Source: Strigamia acuminata
Lineage: Eukaryota; Arthropoda; Chilopoda; Geophilomorpha; Linotaeniidae
DNA length: 64,000 nt
Reading direction: 5' to 3'
Assembly: GCA_949358305.1 (NCBI GenBank)
Contig: OX442317.1
Coordinates: forward strand, 14,326,491-14,390,490
Of the stretch, positions 11,697-22,400 are shown piece after piece. A program made the position numbers and the translations under genes. The notes below the pieces were generated by a model. It had not been told where the DNA came from, did not search any database, and saw nothing but the letters and a program-made list of their open reading frames with translations. How positions within the stretch are numbered: position 1 is the stretch's first letter; each line of letters begins with the position of its first letter.

Positions 11697-14600
11697 TCAG
11701 TCCAGTTCAAGAGCTCTCACATGCTTAACTGATCTTTTCAGTTCACGTCCATCGGGTAGCACCACTTTAATGACTCGGGTAAAACCATCCTCACCTGGAA
11801 AAATCTCCTTTATCCGGGCAAGTGGCCAAAAATAGGGATTTGTTCCTATTTTTTCTAACAACACGATCTGATTCACTTTAGGGTTTTTGAAATTTTTATC
11901 ACCTTTGGTCTCATAAAAATTTCGCAATTGCATAAGATAACTTTTTCTCCACACTCTCCAAAATTCCCAAATGAACTGTCTGCGTTTAATGTCTAATTTT
12001 CTTAAATCTGTCTTTTTGATGGCACTCAATTTTTTGTTTATAAGGTATTTTGGTAAACCACCGGTTAAAAAATTTTCAGGCGCCAAAATTCTGCCTCCAT
12101 CAACACTGTCGGGAACGTAGGACAAAGGTCTTGAATTTAATACGGAACTAATTTCCAAAGCTAAAGTTTGAAGAGTCTCCAAATCAACGGTATATCGAAG
12201 CAAAGTTTTTCGAAGTTTATCTTTAACTGAACGGACAAGGCGTTCCCATGCCCCTCCCATCCAGGGGGACAGTGGTGGAATAAAAGTCCATAACACTCTT
12301 TTTTCAGATAGGAAAGTTTGTATGTCCTTGTGACCAATGAGCTTGCCCCATGATTGTAACTTCACACTACCGCGTTCAAATGTTTTGCTATTATCTGAGA
12401 ATATTTTGGCAGGATATCCAAAGCGAGCTCCAAATCGTCGCATTGCTAACAAAAACTTGGGAACAGAAAGGTCTTCGGACACTTCTAAATGTAGGCTTCT
12501 TGTCACCATACACGTGAATAAAAGAATATAAACCTTTTTTCGTTCCTTTTTGTTGTTGCCAACATAAATGGGTCCAAGATGATCAATTCCAGTGTGTTGG
12601 AATGGAGCCGCTGGAGTTACGCGTTCAGTGGGAAGGTCACCAGTAGAAGGGTTATTTCTTGCAAGTTTAGCACGTCTGCAAATTGCACACTCTCGAATAA
12701 CTGTTTGAATTGTTTTCCTTCCTCTTATGATCCAAAATTGTTCACGTAAGTGATAAAGAGTTTCACTAATATCACCGTGAAGTAGTTCTAGATGTGCTTT
12801 TCTGATCAACAGTCGTGTTATCCAACTATCGTAATGCAAAATAATGGGATAGACTTCATCAAATGTCAATAAAGATTTTTTCAAACGGCTATGAAGTCTA
12901 AGTAATCCGTTTTCGTCAATAAAGAGTTCGAAATTTCTCAAAGTGGAATGTTTGCTTAATTCTCTTTTGTTTTTCACGTCTTCGACTTCCTCTAAAAAAT
13001 GTAGTTTCTGCGAAAGTTTTAAGATCTTCAGTTGGTTTGCCTCCAACTCGAGTGGCGAGAGGGGCTCACCGCGAACAAGTTGACTTTTCCATCTCATTAT
13101 GTAGGAAAACACTCTCAAAAGTCGATTGTAGTTGCTAAAACGTCGGAAAAATTTGTAAATAAAATTCTCTTTCACTTGAATAGTCATAACAATTAATTTT
13201 CTCTCTTCATCGGGTGGGTTTTCCTGTATAACTTCTTTCTTTTCCAGTTTTGATACATCAACTCCGTCCCACCAAAGTTTATTGTTCATCAATGTTTTTG
13301 AGTTGTGTGGACGGGTCAATAAGTCAGCTGGGTTGAATTCGGTTGGCACATGAGACCATTGCTCAGGCTTGGAAAAGGAAATAATTTCCTGAACTCGATT
13401 TGAGACATATGGTTTCCAAACATTTTTGTCTGAATTAATCCAGGCGAGTGTAATAGTGGAGTCCGAGTAGTAACGAACTTCAGTGACGGGATATCCAGGA
13501 AGAAAGTTCTCGAGCAGATATTTTGTCATTCTGACTCCAACCACTGCTGCTGTTAATTCGAGTCGAGGAAGAGTAACTTTTTTGGCCGGCGCAATGCGGC
13601 ATTTACTTAACAACAATGTTCTTTTGCCCTTCATGTTGACGACAAAAATCGTGCAGCCAAATGCTTTTGTGCTGGCGTCACAAAAAACTTCTAGGGTTAT
13701 TTCCTGACCTGAATAAGTAGTTAACCAACGTTGAACTTTTAGTTCCTTGAGTTGTTGGATGTCGGAATTCCATTCTTCAATTTCTTTTTTCTCCAAATCA
13801 AGAATTTTTTCATCCCATTTTTTCGTCCGAGCCCAGATCGCTTGAATGAGCAATTTCATTTGCAGAATCACAGGAGCCAAGAGTCCCATGGGATCGAAAA
13901 TTGAAGCTAAAAATGAGACAACTTCTCGCTTTGTAATCGGAATTTTTTCAATTTTCGGTATTTTAAACATTATCATGTCCTTTTCTGTGTCCCAAAGTAT
14001 GCCGAGCATTTTAATGATTCCAAGACTAGAAAACTCCTCGCCCCGCATGTGGAATCCCTCTTTTTTCAAGTTCTCGAAGACGTCTTTACTGCAAGTCGCC
14101 CACTTCACAAGGGGAAGTTTTCCGCTGTCTAAAATCATTTTTAACCTCTCGCAATGTGTCGTCGTGTCGGCTGGAAAATCTCCTCCAGATGTTAAGTCAT
14201 CCATAAAAATTCCATCATCAAGCGCATCAACTTCTTTGGCGTGTGTTTTCTCAAATTGTTTTGCATGTTTGCGAATGGTTGCGCATAGGAGGAATGGTGA
14301 GGAAATAACACCAAAGGGCACGACGATCATTCTCAGGATCATAATGTTGTTCCACAGATTTTGCCACGAATAAGGCTGTTTAAAATAATCACGAGCCACC
14401 CACAGAAAGCGTAGAAAGTTTCTTTGAGTCGGGTTGATCATAACCTGCAGGAATGCCTGCTTGATATCCGCTATTATCGGGATGCAATAGAGACGAAATC
14501 TCACAATCACAAGAATTAAGTCAGGGTTGAGGGAAGGTCCCGGAAATAAACAGTCATTGAGGGAAAGTTTTCCTTTTTTGGATGAAGACGCGTTAAACAC

Positions 14601-16931
14601 TACTCTAAATTTGGAAGTATCTCGATCCTCTTTTATGACGGGGTGGTGAGGTATATTATATATCCCCTTCTTGAGAAAACGTTCCTCCTTTGGGACTTCC
14701 TCCGCGTGATTTTCCTCGATGTACTGCCACATTGAGTCGTCGTAACGTTTTTTATAGTCCTCATTTGCATCGATTCGTTTAAGCGTATTTGCGAGTTGAT
14801 TCATTGCCAACTCCCAATTCGATTCTAACTCTTTTTCCTGTCCATTGAAGGGGAGCATCACTTCATATCTTCCGTCCTCCAAACGTGTTGTCGTGGATTC
14901 GAATCGATCTCGAATAAAGTCGGAATCCTTTTCTCCCGAATCTATCCCGATTGCCTCCAAATTCCAGAGCTTGTCCAACTTCTCATTTATATCAACGTTG
15001 CAAGTGTTGCAACACGTGGTTAAGTCGGCTTCATCATCAAATAAATCGATGTTTCCAGCTGCACCGGTGAGAACCCAGCCAAATAAAGTGTTTATAAGGC
15101 CCAAATCCTCGTTGATTTTCCTCTTGCCGTCTTTGAGAATTTTCCACCAAACATCCACTCCTAATAAAATGTCAATTTGGGATGTTTTGGCAGGCAATTC
15201 TTCAGCCAACTCAAGATTTAATCCTTTCACCTTTTCTATTACAGTGGAGTTTAAAATTCCTTGTACTCTTGGTAGATTTTCGACCGATAACATTGTCATT
15301 TTGATTTCTTGTGTGTCATTTCTGCTTTTCAAAGTAACGTTAAAAACGTCATAATCCGTTGAAGCAGGAGTAGAATCATTGAAGCGTTGTGTCGTGGCCG
15401 AAATGCTGCCGCACTTTTTCAACTTGATTCTTTCTACTAACTCAGTTGTTATGAAGGATCGGTGACTGCCTGGATCTATCATTCCTCGGATGTTGTGGGA
15501 TCCTCCATTTTTGGTTTTGAGGTTCGCAGTGAAGATCATTAATTGAAGAGTCGCGGAGATCGCGCACGAGACGTGTGTTGTCACTTGTGGCTCCTTGGGC
15601 TTCTCGACAATGCTTGATGAATTCTTCACATCCGATTTTCTACAAATGGTGGAGTGGTGTCTTCCGCCACAATGTTTGCAGGAAAACTTCACTTTACAGT
15701 CCCCGACGCGATGGCCAGTTCTAAAACAATTGAAGCAAAGTCTATTCTTTTTGATGATTTCAATCTTCGCATTAACTTCGAATTCCTTTTTGCATGAACC
15801 ATTCAAATGGTCTTCTTCACAAAAAATACACTTGATGGTCTTCGAGTTGGAAGATTTGTTGTCTTGTTTGGACTCTCCGGACTTCACTTTAGCATTTGAT
15901 TGCGGCTTAGAATCTTGAGTCGCAGCACACGTGGTCATGGAACCCTTTTGCTTGCCTTTTTCGACTTCAGTTTTCTCCTTCTTCACTTTTTCAGAATGAG
16001 AAGAATTGTCAGTTCTTTCCGCCATAGCTACTTCTTTCAAGAAAAAGTCAAGTAGTGTCATAATGTTTTTGTTTTGAATTCCATGCACCTGATAAAAACG
16101 CAATGCCATTTGAGTTGGAAATTTGCTGATAATATCCGGCATGAGAAAAGCACCTGAAGTTTGTATTGGTATTTTCAACTGCTCGAGGAGTCTGACGGTG
16201 GAAGAAATTTTGGTTAAATTTGTTCTTAACGCTTTAGTTGGATAGACACTCGTAACAATTTTCATTTCTCTAATTGATCTGATGAGGGCAGTTTGCTGTG
16301 CGTCCTCATCCCCGTAGTTTCTCTCCAACTCTTCACGAGCCAAATGGTATGATTCCTCGATCAAGGGAAAAGTGGAAATCAAAGTGGCTGCTTCACCAAC
16401 ACACATTGTCTGTAGATATTGAAGCTTCTCCACGTCGCTCAAGTCTGGGTCCTTATGTACTGAAGTTTCAAAGTTACTTTTGAAGGTCTTGTACTTCAAA
16501 ATGTCCCCATCAAACTTCACAGACTCCAATTTTGGCAACTTCTGGATTTTTCGGAAAGAAGCATTCATTGTCGTATGACCGCCAGATGCAGTTGACATAT
16601 TTAGTCGTCCTCCCAGTGTAGGAAGGGACCGTTTCGATACTTCCCAACGTCCGCGGAGAAGATCCACTCTTGTTTGAACTGCTTCGAGTTTTTCAATGGC
16701 TTCAAGATAAAATCCATGTTCAGAATGTATTTGAAGATCATTGAGTTCATTGACAGCACGTGTCTCTCGAATATTTGCTGTAGATAATAGCGCCTCCAAC
16801 TCTCCCGGGTCGCTGGTCTGCTCCGATACAGTCAGCAAAGCGGAGAGTGAAGTGAGTAGCGCTTCCCATTTTGTCTCCAGAATCTCGAGTTGTTCTGGAG
16901 TGATCATGTTTTGCACGGAAGGATCTGCCAT
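11697..16931 (-). CDS. gag-pol: BEL/Pao Gag-Pol polyprotein (element A)
   Basis: Uninterrupted 1744-aa polyprotein supplying all proteins for retrotransposition. Domains in order: N-terminal helical region (1-110); BEL/Pao gag (DUF1759-like, about 130-270); three zinc knuckles (C368-C380, C399-C412, C418-C430); retropepsin-like DUF1758 protease with D486-P-G-S; reverse transcriptase with D822 in ADIKQAF and F-M-D-D at 909-912; Pao-type region and RNase H-like fold (D1085 in FCDAS); integrase zinc finger (H1380, H1385, C1415, C1418); DDE core D1450, D1513, E1563; C-terminal DUF5641-like domain. The start is the first ATG after a conserved leader and matches the D copy. It differs from D at residues 569 (K), 1524 (K) and 1664 (S). 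There is no stop or frameshift between gag and pol, and no envelope gene. All catalytic residues are present, so it is probably functional. Confidence 0.96.
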   Translation of the reverse strand: MADPSVQNMITPEQLEILETKWEALLTSLSALLTVSEQTSDPGELEALLSTANIRETRAVNELNDLQIHSEHGFYLEAIEKLEAVQTRVDLLRGRWEVSKRSLPTLGGRLNMSTASGGHTTMNASFRKIQKLPKLESVKFDGDILKYKTFKSNFETSVHKDPDLSDVEKLQYLQTMCVGEAATLISTFPLIEESYHLAREELERNYGDEDAQQTALIRSIREMKIVTSVYPTKALRTNLTKISSTVRLLEQLKIPIQTSGAFLMPDIISKFPTQMALRFYQVHGIQNKNIMTLLDFFLKEVAMAERTDNSSHSEKVKKEKTEVEKGKQKGSMTTCAATQDSKPQSNAKVKSGESKQDNKSSNSKTIKCIFCEEDHLNGSCKKEFEVNAKIEIIKKNRLCFNCFRTGHRVGDCKVKFSCKHCGGRHHSTICRKSDVKNSSSIVEKPKEPQVTTHVSCAISATLQLMIFTANLKTKNGGSHNIRGMIDPGSHRSFITTELVERIKLKKCGSISATTQRFNDSTPASTDYDVFNVTLKSRNDTQEIKMTMLSVENLPRVQGILNSTVIEKVKGLNLELAEELPAKTSQIDILLGVDVWWKILKDGKRKINEDLGLINTLFGWVLTGAAGNIDLFDDEADLTTCCNTCNVDINEKLDKLWNLEAIGIDSGEKDSDFIRDRFESTTTRLEDGRYEVMLPFNGQEKELESNWELAMNQLANTLKRIDANEDYKKRYDDSMWQYIEENHAEEVPKEERFLKKGIYNIPHHPVIKEDRDTSKFRVVFNASSSKKGKLSLNDCLFPGPSLNPDLILVIVRFRLYCIPIIADIKQAFLQVMINPTQRNFLRFLWVARDYFKQPYSWQNLWNNIMILRMIVVPFGVISSPFLLCATIRKHAKQFEKTHAKEVDALDDGIFMDDLTSGGDFPADTTTHCERLKMILDSGKLPLVKWATCSKDVFENLKKEGFHMRGEEFSSLGIIKMLGILWDTEKDMIMFKIPKIEKIPITKREVVSFLASIFDPMGLLAPVILQMKLLIQAIWARTKKWDEKILDLEKKEIEEWNSDIQQLKELKVQRWLTTYSGQEITLEVFCDASTKAFGCTIFVVNMKGKRTLLLSKCRIAPAKKVTLPRLELTAAVVGVRMTKYLLENFLPGYPVTEVRYYSDSTITLAWINSDKNVWKPYVSNRVQEIISFSKPEQWSHVPTEFNPADLLTRPHNSKTLMNNKLWWDGVDVSKLEKKEVIQENPPDEERKLIVMTIQVKENFIYKFFRRFSNYNRLLRVFSYIMRWKSQLVRGEPLSPLELEANQLKILKLSQKLHFLEEVEDVKNKRELSKHSTLRNFELFIDENGLLRLHSRLKKSLLTFDEVYPIILHYDSWITRLLIRKAHLELLHGDISETLYHLREQFWIIRGRKTIQTVIRECAICRRAKLARNNPSTGDLPTERVTPAAPFQHTGIDHLGPIYVGNNKKERKKVYILLFTCMVTRSLHLEVSEDLSVPKFLLAMRRFGARFGYPAKIFSDNSKTFERGSVKLQSWGKLIGHKDIQTFLSEKRVLWTFIPPLSPWMGGAWERLVRSVKDKLRKTLLRYTVDLETLQTLALEISSVLNSRPLSYVPDSVDGGRILAPENFLTGGLPKYLINKKLSAIKKTDLRKLDIKRRQFIWEFWRVWRKSYLMQLRNFYETKGDKNFKNPKVNQIVLLEKIGTNPYFWPLARIKEIFPGEDGFTRVIKVVLPDGRELKRSVKHVRALELD

Positions 16932-16958
16932 GTTTTCTCTCCTCTCACAAATTCACGG

Positions 16959-17795
16959 CTGCAAATTGCGAAAAGGAAGATAAAATCTCGTTTGACAAAA
17001 AACACTTCGCTTTCAATTTTTTAAAAGAATAAAATTTGTTATTTTATCCCCCAAAAATACACAGAATTTTTTCAACGTTTAATTGCCCAAATGACAAAAA
17101 ATCAAATGAAAAATGCACAAGAATATCGAGTGTTTTAACAATCAGGGATGCTAAAACACACGAGCGACCTTGACCACGTATGAAAAACGTGACTCAAAAA
17201 GTCCTACACAAGTTTGAAATATTTTCGGCGATTCGTTTGGAACGAAATTCACACGAAAACCACTATTAAATTTTAACTTTAATAACTGACAGCCCTTGCA
17301 ATGAGAGACTGACCAGTAACTAGCATCAAAAAAATCTAAATCTCCCCTGGTTAGGCCAGTTATATGGAGATGCATGCATAAAATTAAAGAAAACACTAAA
17401 ACGATTTGCAATAAAATACACTTTTACTAAATTTCCCTTAAGATTAGCATATGAAACAGCAATAACACCAAAAAGAATACCCAAAACAATACCCTCATGC
17501 AAACAAAACCTCCAAAATAAATGCACTGAATGATAAAACACAAGAAAAGCAATAAATCCAGGGGCGAATCGACTTCTCAGCACAGCGCGTTGTGTTATCC
17601 AAATCCAAGATGGCGACCGTAGGAAATCGTTGCTGGCACTCAAATGTTCGTAATCGACGCACAAAATGTCACCGTTGCGACTGTAGTCACATTGAACGAC
17701 GACACGCTTTGCTGACGACGACACACGAACGTAAATTCCGCTGCTCGAACCAGATGAACAAGCTAACGTATCACTGACGTAACGGAAACACTCAC
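16959..17795 (-). other. Leader of element A; candidate 837-nt intron
   Basis: Between the primer site and gag lies a long leader. In sense orientation it begins with a consensus-like splice donor, GTGAGT (17795 downward), and ends in a pyrimidine-rich acceptor closing TTTGCAG at 16959, 27 bases before the gag ATG. The same donor and acceptor flank the leaders of C and D. Removing it would delete several upstream ATGs. Splicing is inferred; the motifs and their conservation are seen. Confidence 0.5.
17109..17218 (-). other. Conserved leader block (element A copy)
   Basis: Reverse complement of 57787-57896 in element D and closely similar to 48639-48749 in element C, although the flanking leader has diverged. 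It may be an RNA packaging or dimerisation signal or an intronic control element. The function is not known. Confidence 0.55.
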
Positions 17796-17809
17796 GAAAA
17801 GCAGACGAT

Positions 17810-17828
17810 ATCCTGGTCACGGGTACCA
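17810..17828 (-). other. Primer binding site of element A
   Basis: In sense orientation TGGTACCCGTGACCAGGAT begins 15 nt after the 5' LTR. It resembles the site of element B, which matches the 3' end expected for tRNA-His, but it carries changes near its start. The same-family element D has TGGTGCACGTGACCAGGAT at this position. Confidence 0.6.
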
Positions 17829-17843
17829 AAAGAACGTATTCGA

Positions 17844-19412
17844 TGTTGCGGTCTGTCAACACCAAACAGCTAGGAATGGGGTTGGGGCTATTTGAATTTC
17901 CCGCCTCTTTAAACTCAAGTGATCGTATTGTTAAATTCGTACGAAAACCGCGCTGAGAACACAAATCCGCACTGAAAACTATTGATGAATGCATGGAGCA
18001 TTGATGGGAACACCGATGATTAATATCCAATGGAGTGCTGAATCAATGGCTAATCCAGGGAAAGGCTTAACTACTCACAACACATTGAAAACTAAGGTTG
18101 AAAATAGAAAACACGGGAGTTAACAAAAAACAACTTGTTTATTAAAAAGTTGGTTGAGAACTGAATAAAATACACTGATTACATTGGTTCCTGAGGAACC
18201 GCACATGCGCAGTACCCAATTACGGCACGCGCCAAGCCGATAGCGGCGAAATACAGATACACAAGAAACTCCGTTGTCATAGCAACGGAGGAAACGAAAT
18301 CACAGCAAAGTTGTAGTTACATAAAAACTGCACGAAATAAAGATTGCGATATACCAAAATGACCACAAGAATACCAGGAATAATATATCAAATCACAACA
18401 ATAAGATCTGAAAAGTAAAACAGTGCAAACGGAGTGAAAACAATGATCGTCAAGCAGACGATCGAGACAGCCAATCAGCGTCAAGCAAAATGATGCAATC
18501 AAAACATTTGAATTCCGAACGGAATAAAAATGCAAAAAATAGCAAAGAATACAGGTGAAAACACTTCGAAATGAAATAGTAAATGCAGATTATAAGAATA
18601 TAAAATACAAAAATAACGGTTACATTGTGTAATCGTCGCTTGGGACAAACATGGCGACCGGCGAACAAAACAAAGGTGTTGGATCAAACATGGCGTCCGG
18701 CGAACATTGCAAAAGCGTCAAAACAATTTGAAATTGGAATAAAAGGCACTTAAAGTAAATAACGAATAAAGTAGTGATTAAATTACAAGAGTAATTATTA
18801 ATTCTTATCACAAAATACTGAAGGAAAGCACACAAGTTTAATAAATACGAAAATGTTGATCGAACCGAACATTCTCGGCTACGCTTTTACGGCAGCCGAC
18901 AACGAACGATCGAAACAACCGATCGAAGCAATTTGGGCAGTTCTAATGCATCCAGAAAGAAAGATCAGACTCGAAATAGTCAGAAATAATAATAAAACAA
19001 ACTCCAAATGAGTTTTAAAGCACTAAACGAAAGGTTAGAAGACGGAAGCAAAAGTCCGCTAGGAACCGAAACATGACGTATCGAACATCGCAAATGTATG
19101 CCAGAAAATGAAGAAAACATTAGAACTGCACGCAATAAACACAGAATCAGGGAAAATTAATAGAAAGGTTCAAAAATGCACTCAAAAAGACACGAATAAA
19201 ATAATAGCAAAGTATTAACACTACATTAAATCGAAAAGTGACAATAAAAATCAGTGAAAAACATTTTAATAAGTCAAAATTCCTGTAAAGTGAAAAATAT
19301 CAATTAATTATGAAAAATAAAACACTAAAGGAAAATTAAACAAATCAAAGCAATTAGTAATATTTATTGACACAATCTCAGCACAACAATTCTTCCACGC
19401 TGTCTTGCAACA
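17844..19412 (-). repeat. 5' LTR of element A (1569 bp)
   Basis: The direct-repeat partner of 10075-11643. It begins (plus strand) TGTTGCGGTCTG and ends CTTGCAACA, followed by the target duplication GATGT. It would contain the promoter of element A. It has one substitution relative to the 3' LTR (AGAATC near 19144, where the 3' LTR and element D have AAAATC), implying a very recent insertion. Confidence 0.96.
18273..18286 (-). promoter_or_regulatory. RFX/X-box-like palindrome in 5' LTR of element A
   Basis: Second copy of GTTGTCATAGCAAC, in the LTR that would drive transcription of element A. See the copy at 10504. Confidence 0.4.
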
Positions 19413-22400
19413 GATGTTGCTAAAACTTACATTGAAGCCTTCTACTAAGGTTTAAACACTATTTCTGAACATTCAGAGACATTGGTCTTGTGGTGTTTGT
19501 GCTAAGTCAACTGTGATGTCAAATGAGATCAAAAGTTTATTCTTTCAAATTATTGCTTGGATGTTGCTAAAACTAACATTAAAGCTTTCTACTAAGGTTT
19601 AAACACTATTTCAGAACATTCAGAGACATTGGTCTTGTGATGTTTGTGCTAAGTCAACTGTGATGAGATCAAAAGTCTATTCTCCCAAATCATTGCTTGG
19701 ATGTTGCTAAAACTTACATTAAAGCTTTCTACTAAGGTTTAAACACTATTTCAAAACATTCAGAGACATTGGTCTTGTGATGTTTGTGCTAAGTCAACTG
19801 TGATGAGATCAAAAGTCTATTCTCCCAAATCATTGCTTGGATGTTGCTAAAACTTACATTGAAGCCTTCTACTAAGGTTTAAACACTATTTCAGAACATT
19901 CAGAGACATTGGTTTGTGGTGTTTGTGCTAAGTCAACTGTGATGTCAAATGAGATCAAAAATTTATTCTTTCAAATTATTGCTTGGATGTTGCTAACACT
20001 TACATTGAAGCCTTCTACTAAGGTTTAAACACTATTTCAGAACATTTAGAGACATTGGTCTTGTGATGTTTGTGCTAAGTCAACTGTGATGTCAAATGAG
20101 ATCAAAAGTTTATTCTTTCAAATCATTGCTTGGATGTTGCTAAAACTTACATTAAAGCCTTCTACTAAGGTTTAAACACTATTTCAGAACATTCAGAGAC
20201 ATTGGTCTTGTGATGTTTGTGCTAAGTCAACTGTGATGAGATCAAAAGTCTATTCTCCAAAATCATTGCTTAAATGTTGCTAAAACTTACATTGAAGCCT
20301 TCTACTAAGGTTTAAACACTATTTCAGAACATTCAGACACATTGGTCTTGTGGTGTTTGTGCTAAGTCAACTGTGACGTCAAATGAGATCAAAAGTTTAT
20401 TCTTTCAAATTATTGCTTGGATGTTGCTAAAACTTACATTGAAGCTTTCTACTAAGGTTTAAACACTATTTCAGAACATTCAGAAACATTGGTCTTGTGA
20501 TGTTTGTGCTAAGTCAACTGTGATGTCAAATGGGATCAAAAGTTTATTCTTCCAAATCATTGCTTGGATGTTGCTAAAACTTACATTGAAGCCTTCTACT
20601 AAGGTTTAAACACTATTTCAGAACATTCAGAGACATTGGTCTTGTGGTGTTTGTGCTAAGTCAACTGTGATGAGATCAAAAGTCTATTCTCCCAAATCAT
20701 TGCTTGGATGTTGCTAAAACTTACATTGAAGCCGTCTACTAAGGTTTAAACACTATTTCAGAACATTTAGAGACATTGGTCTTGTGGTGTTTGTGCTAAG
20801 TCAACTGTGATGAGATCAAAAGTCTATTCTCCCAAATCATTGCTTGGATGTTGCTAAAACTTACATTAAAGCTTTTTACTAAGGTTTAAACACTATTTCA
20901 AAACATTCAGAGACATTGGTCTTGTGATGTTTGTGCTAAGTCAACTGTGTTGAGATCAAAAGTCTATTCTCCTAAATCATTGCTTGGATGTTGCTAAAAC
21001 TTACATTGAAGCCTTCTACTAAGGTTTAAACACTATTTCAGAACATTCAGAGACATTGGTTTGTGGTGTTTGTGCTAAGTCAACTGTGATGTCAAATGAG
21101 ATCAAAAGTTTATTCTTTCAAATTATTGCTTGGATGTTGCTAACACTTACATTGAAGCCTTCTACTAAGGTTTAAACACTATTTCTAAACATTCAGAGAC
21201 ATTGGTCTTGTGGTGTTTGTGCTAAGTCAACTGTGATGAGATCAAAAGTCTATTCTCCCAAATCATTGCTTGGATGTTGCTAAAACTTACATTGAAGCCT
21301 TCTACTAAGGTTTAAACACTATTTCAGAACATTCAGAGACATTGGTTTGTGGTGTTTGTGCTAAGTCAACTGTGATGTCAAATGAGATCAAAAGTTTATT
21401 CTTTCAAATTATTGCTTGGATGTTGCTAACACTTACATTGAAGCCTTCTACTAAGGTTTAAACACTATTTCTAAACATTCAGAGACATTGGTCTTGTGGT
21501 GTTTGTGCTAAGTCAACTGTGACGTCAAATGAGATCAAAAGTTTATTCTTTCAAATTATTGCTTGGATGTTGCTAAAACTTACATTGAAGCTTTCTACTA
21601 AGGTTTAAACACTATTTCAGAACATTCAGAGACATTGGTCTTGTGGTGTTTGTGCTAAGTCAACTGTGATGAGATCAAAAGTCTATTTTCCCAAATCATT
21701 TCTTGGATGTTGCTAAAACTTACATTAAAGCTTTCTACTAAGGTTTAAACACTATTTCAGAACATTCAGAGACATTGGTCTTGTGATGTTTGTGCTAAGT
21801 CAACTGTGATGAGATCAAAAGTCTATTCTCCTAAATCATTGCTTGGATGTTGCTAAAACTTAAATTAAAGCTTTCGACTAAGGTTTAAACACTATTTCAA
21901 AACATTCAGAGACATTGGTCTTGTGATGTTTGTGCTAAGTCAACTGTGATGAGATCAAAAGTCTATTCTCCCAAATCATTGCTTGGATGTTGCTAAAACT
22001 TACATTGAAGCCTTCTACTAAGGTTTAAACACTATTTCAGAACATTCAGAGACATTGGTTTGTGGTGTTTGTGCTAAGTCAACTGTGATGTCAAATAAGA
22101 TCAAAAATTTATTCTTTCAAATTATTGCTTGGATGTTGCTAACACTTACATTGAAGCCTTCTACTAAGGTTTAAACACTATTTCAGAACATTTAGAGACA
22201 TTGGTCTTGTGATGTTTGTGCTAAGTCAACTGTGATGTCAAATGAGATCAAAAGTTTATTCTTTCAAATCATTGCTTGGATGTTGCTAAAACTTACATTA
22301 AAGCCTTCTACTAAGGTTTAAACACTATTTCAGAACATTCAGAGACATTGGTCTTGTGATGTTTGTGCTAAGTCAACTGTGATGAGATCAAAAGTCTATT

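Larger units (their letters stand above)
10075..19412 (-). mobile_element. Element A: complete BEL/Pao LTR retrotransposon
   Basis: Full-length element of 9338 bp on the minus strand. It has two 1569-bp LTRs (ends TGTTGC and GCAACA), a 6200-bp body and one Gag-Pol frame. The 5-bp target duplication GATGT is at 10070-10074 and 19413-19417, both inside the satellite unit GGATGTTGCTAAAAC. Satellite order on the two sides matches an uninterrupted stretch of the array (compare about 7980-8110), so the insertion split one array. I saw one difference between its two LTRs (A/G near 11374 and 19144). Element D is the same family, with the same body length and three amino-acid differences in Gag-Pol. 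Confidence 0.96.

Noticed and set aside
13846-14373. 175-codon frame opposite the Gag-Pol of A, and similar antisense frames in C and D
   Set aside because: They lie on the opposite strand of well-supported polymerase domains and have no recognisable motifs.
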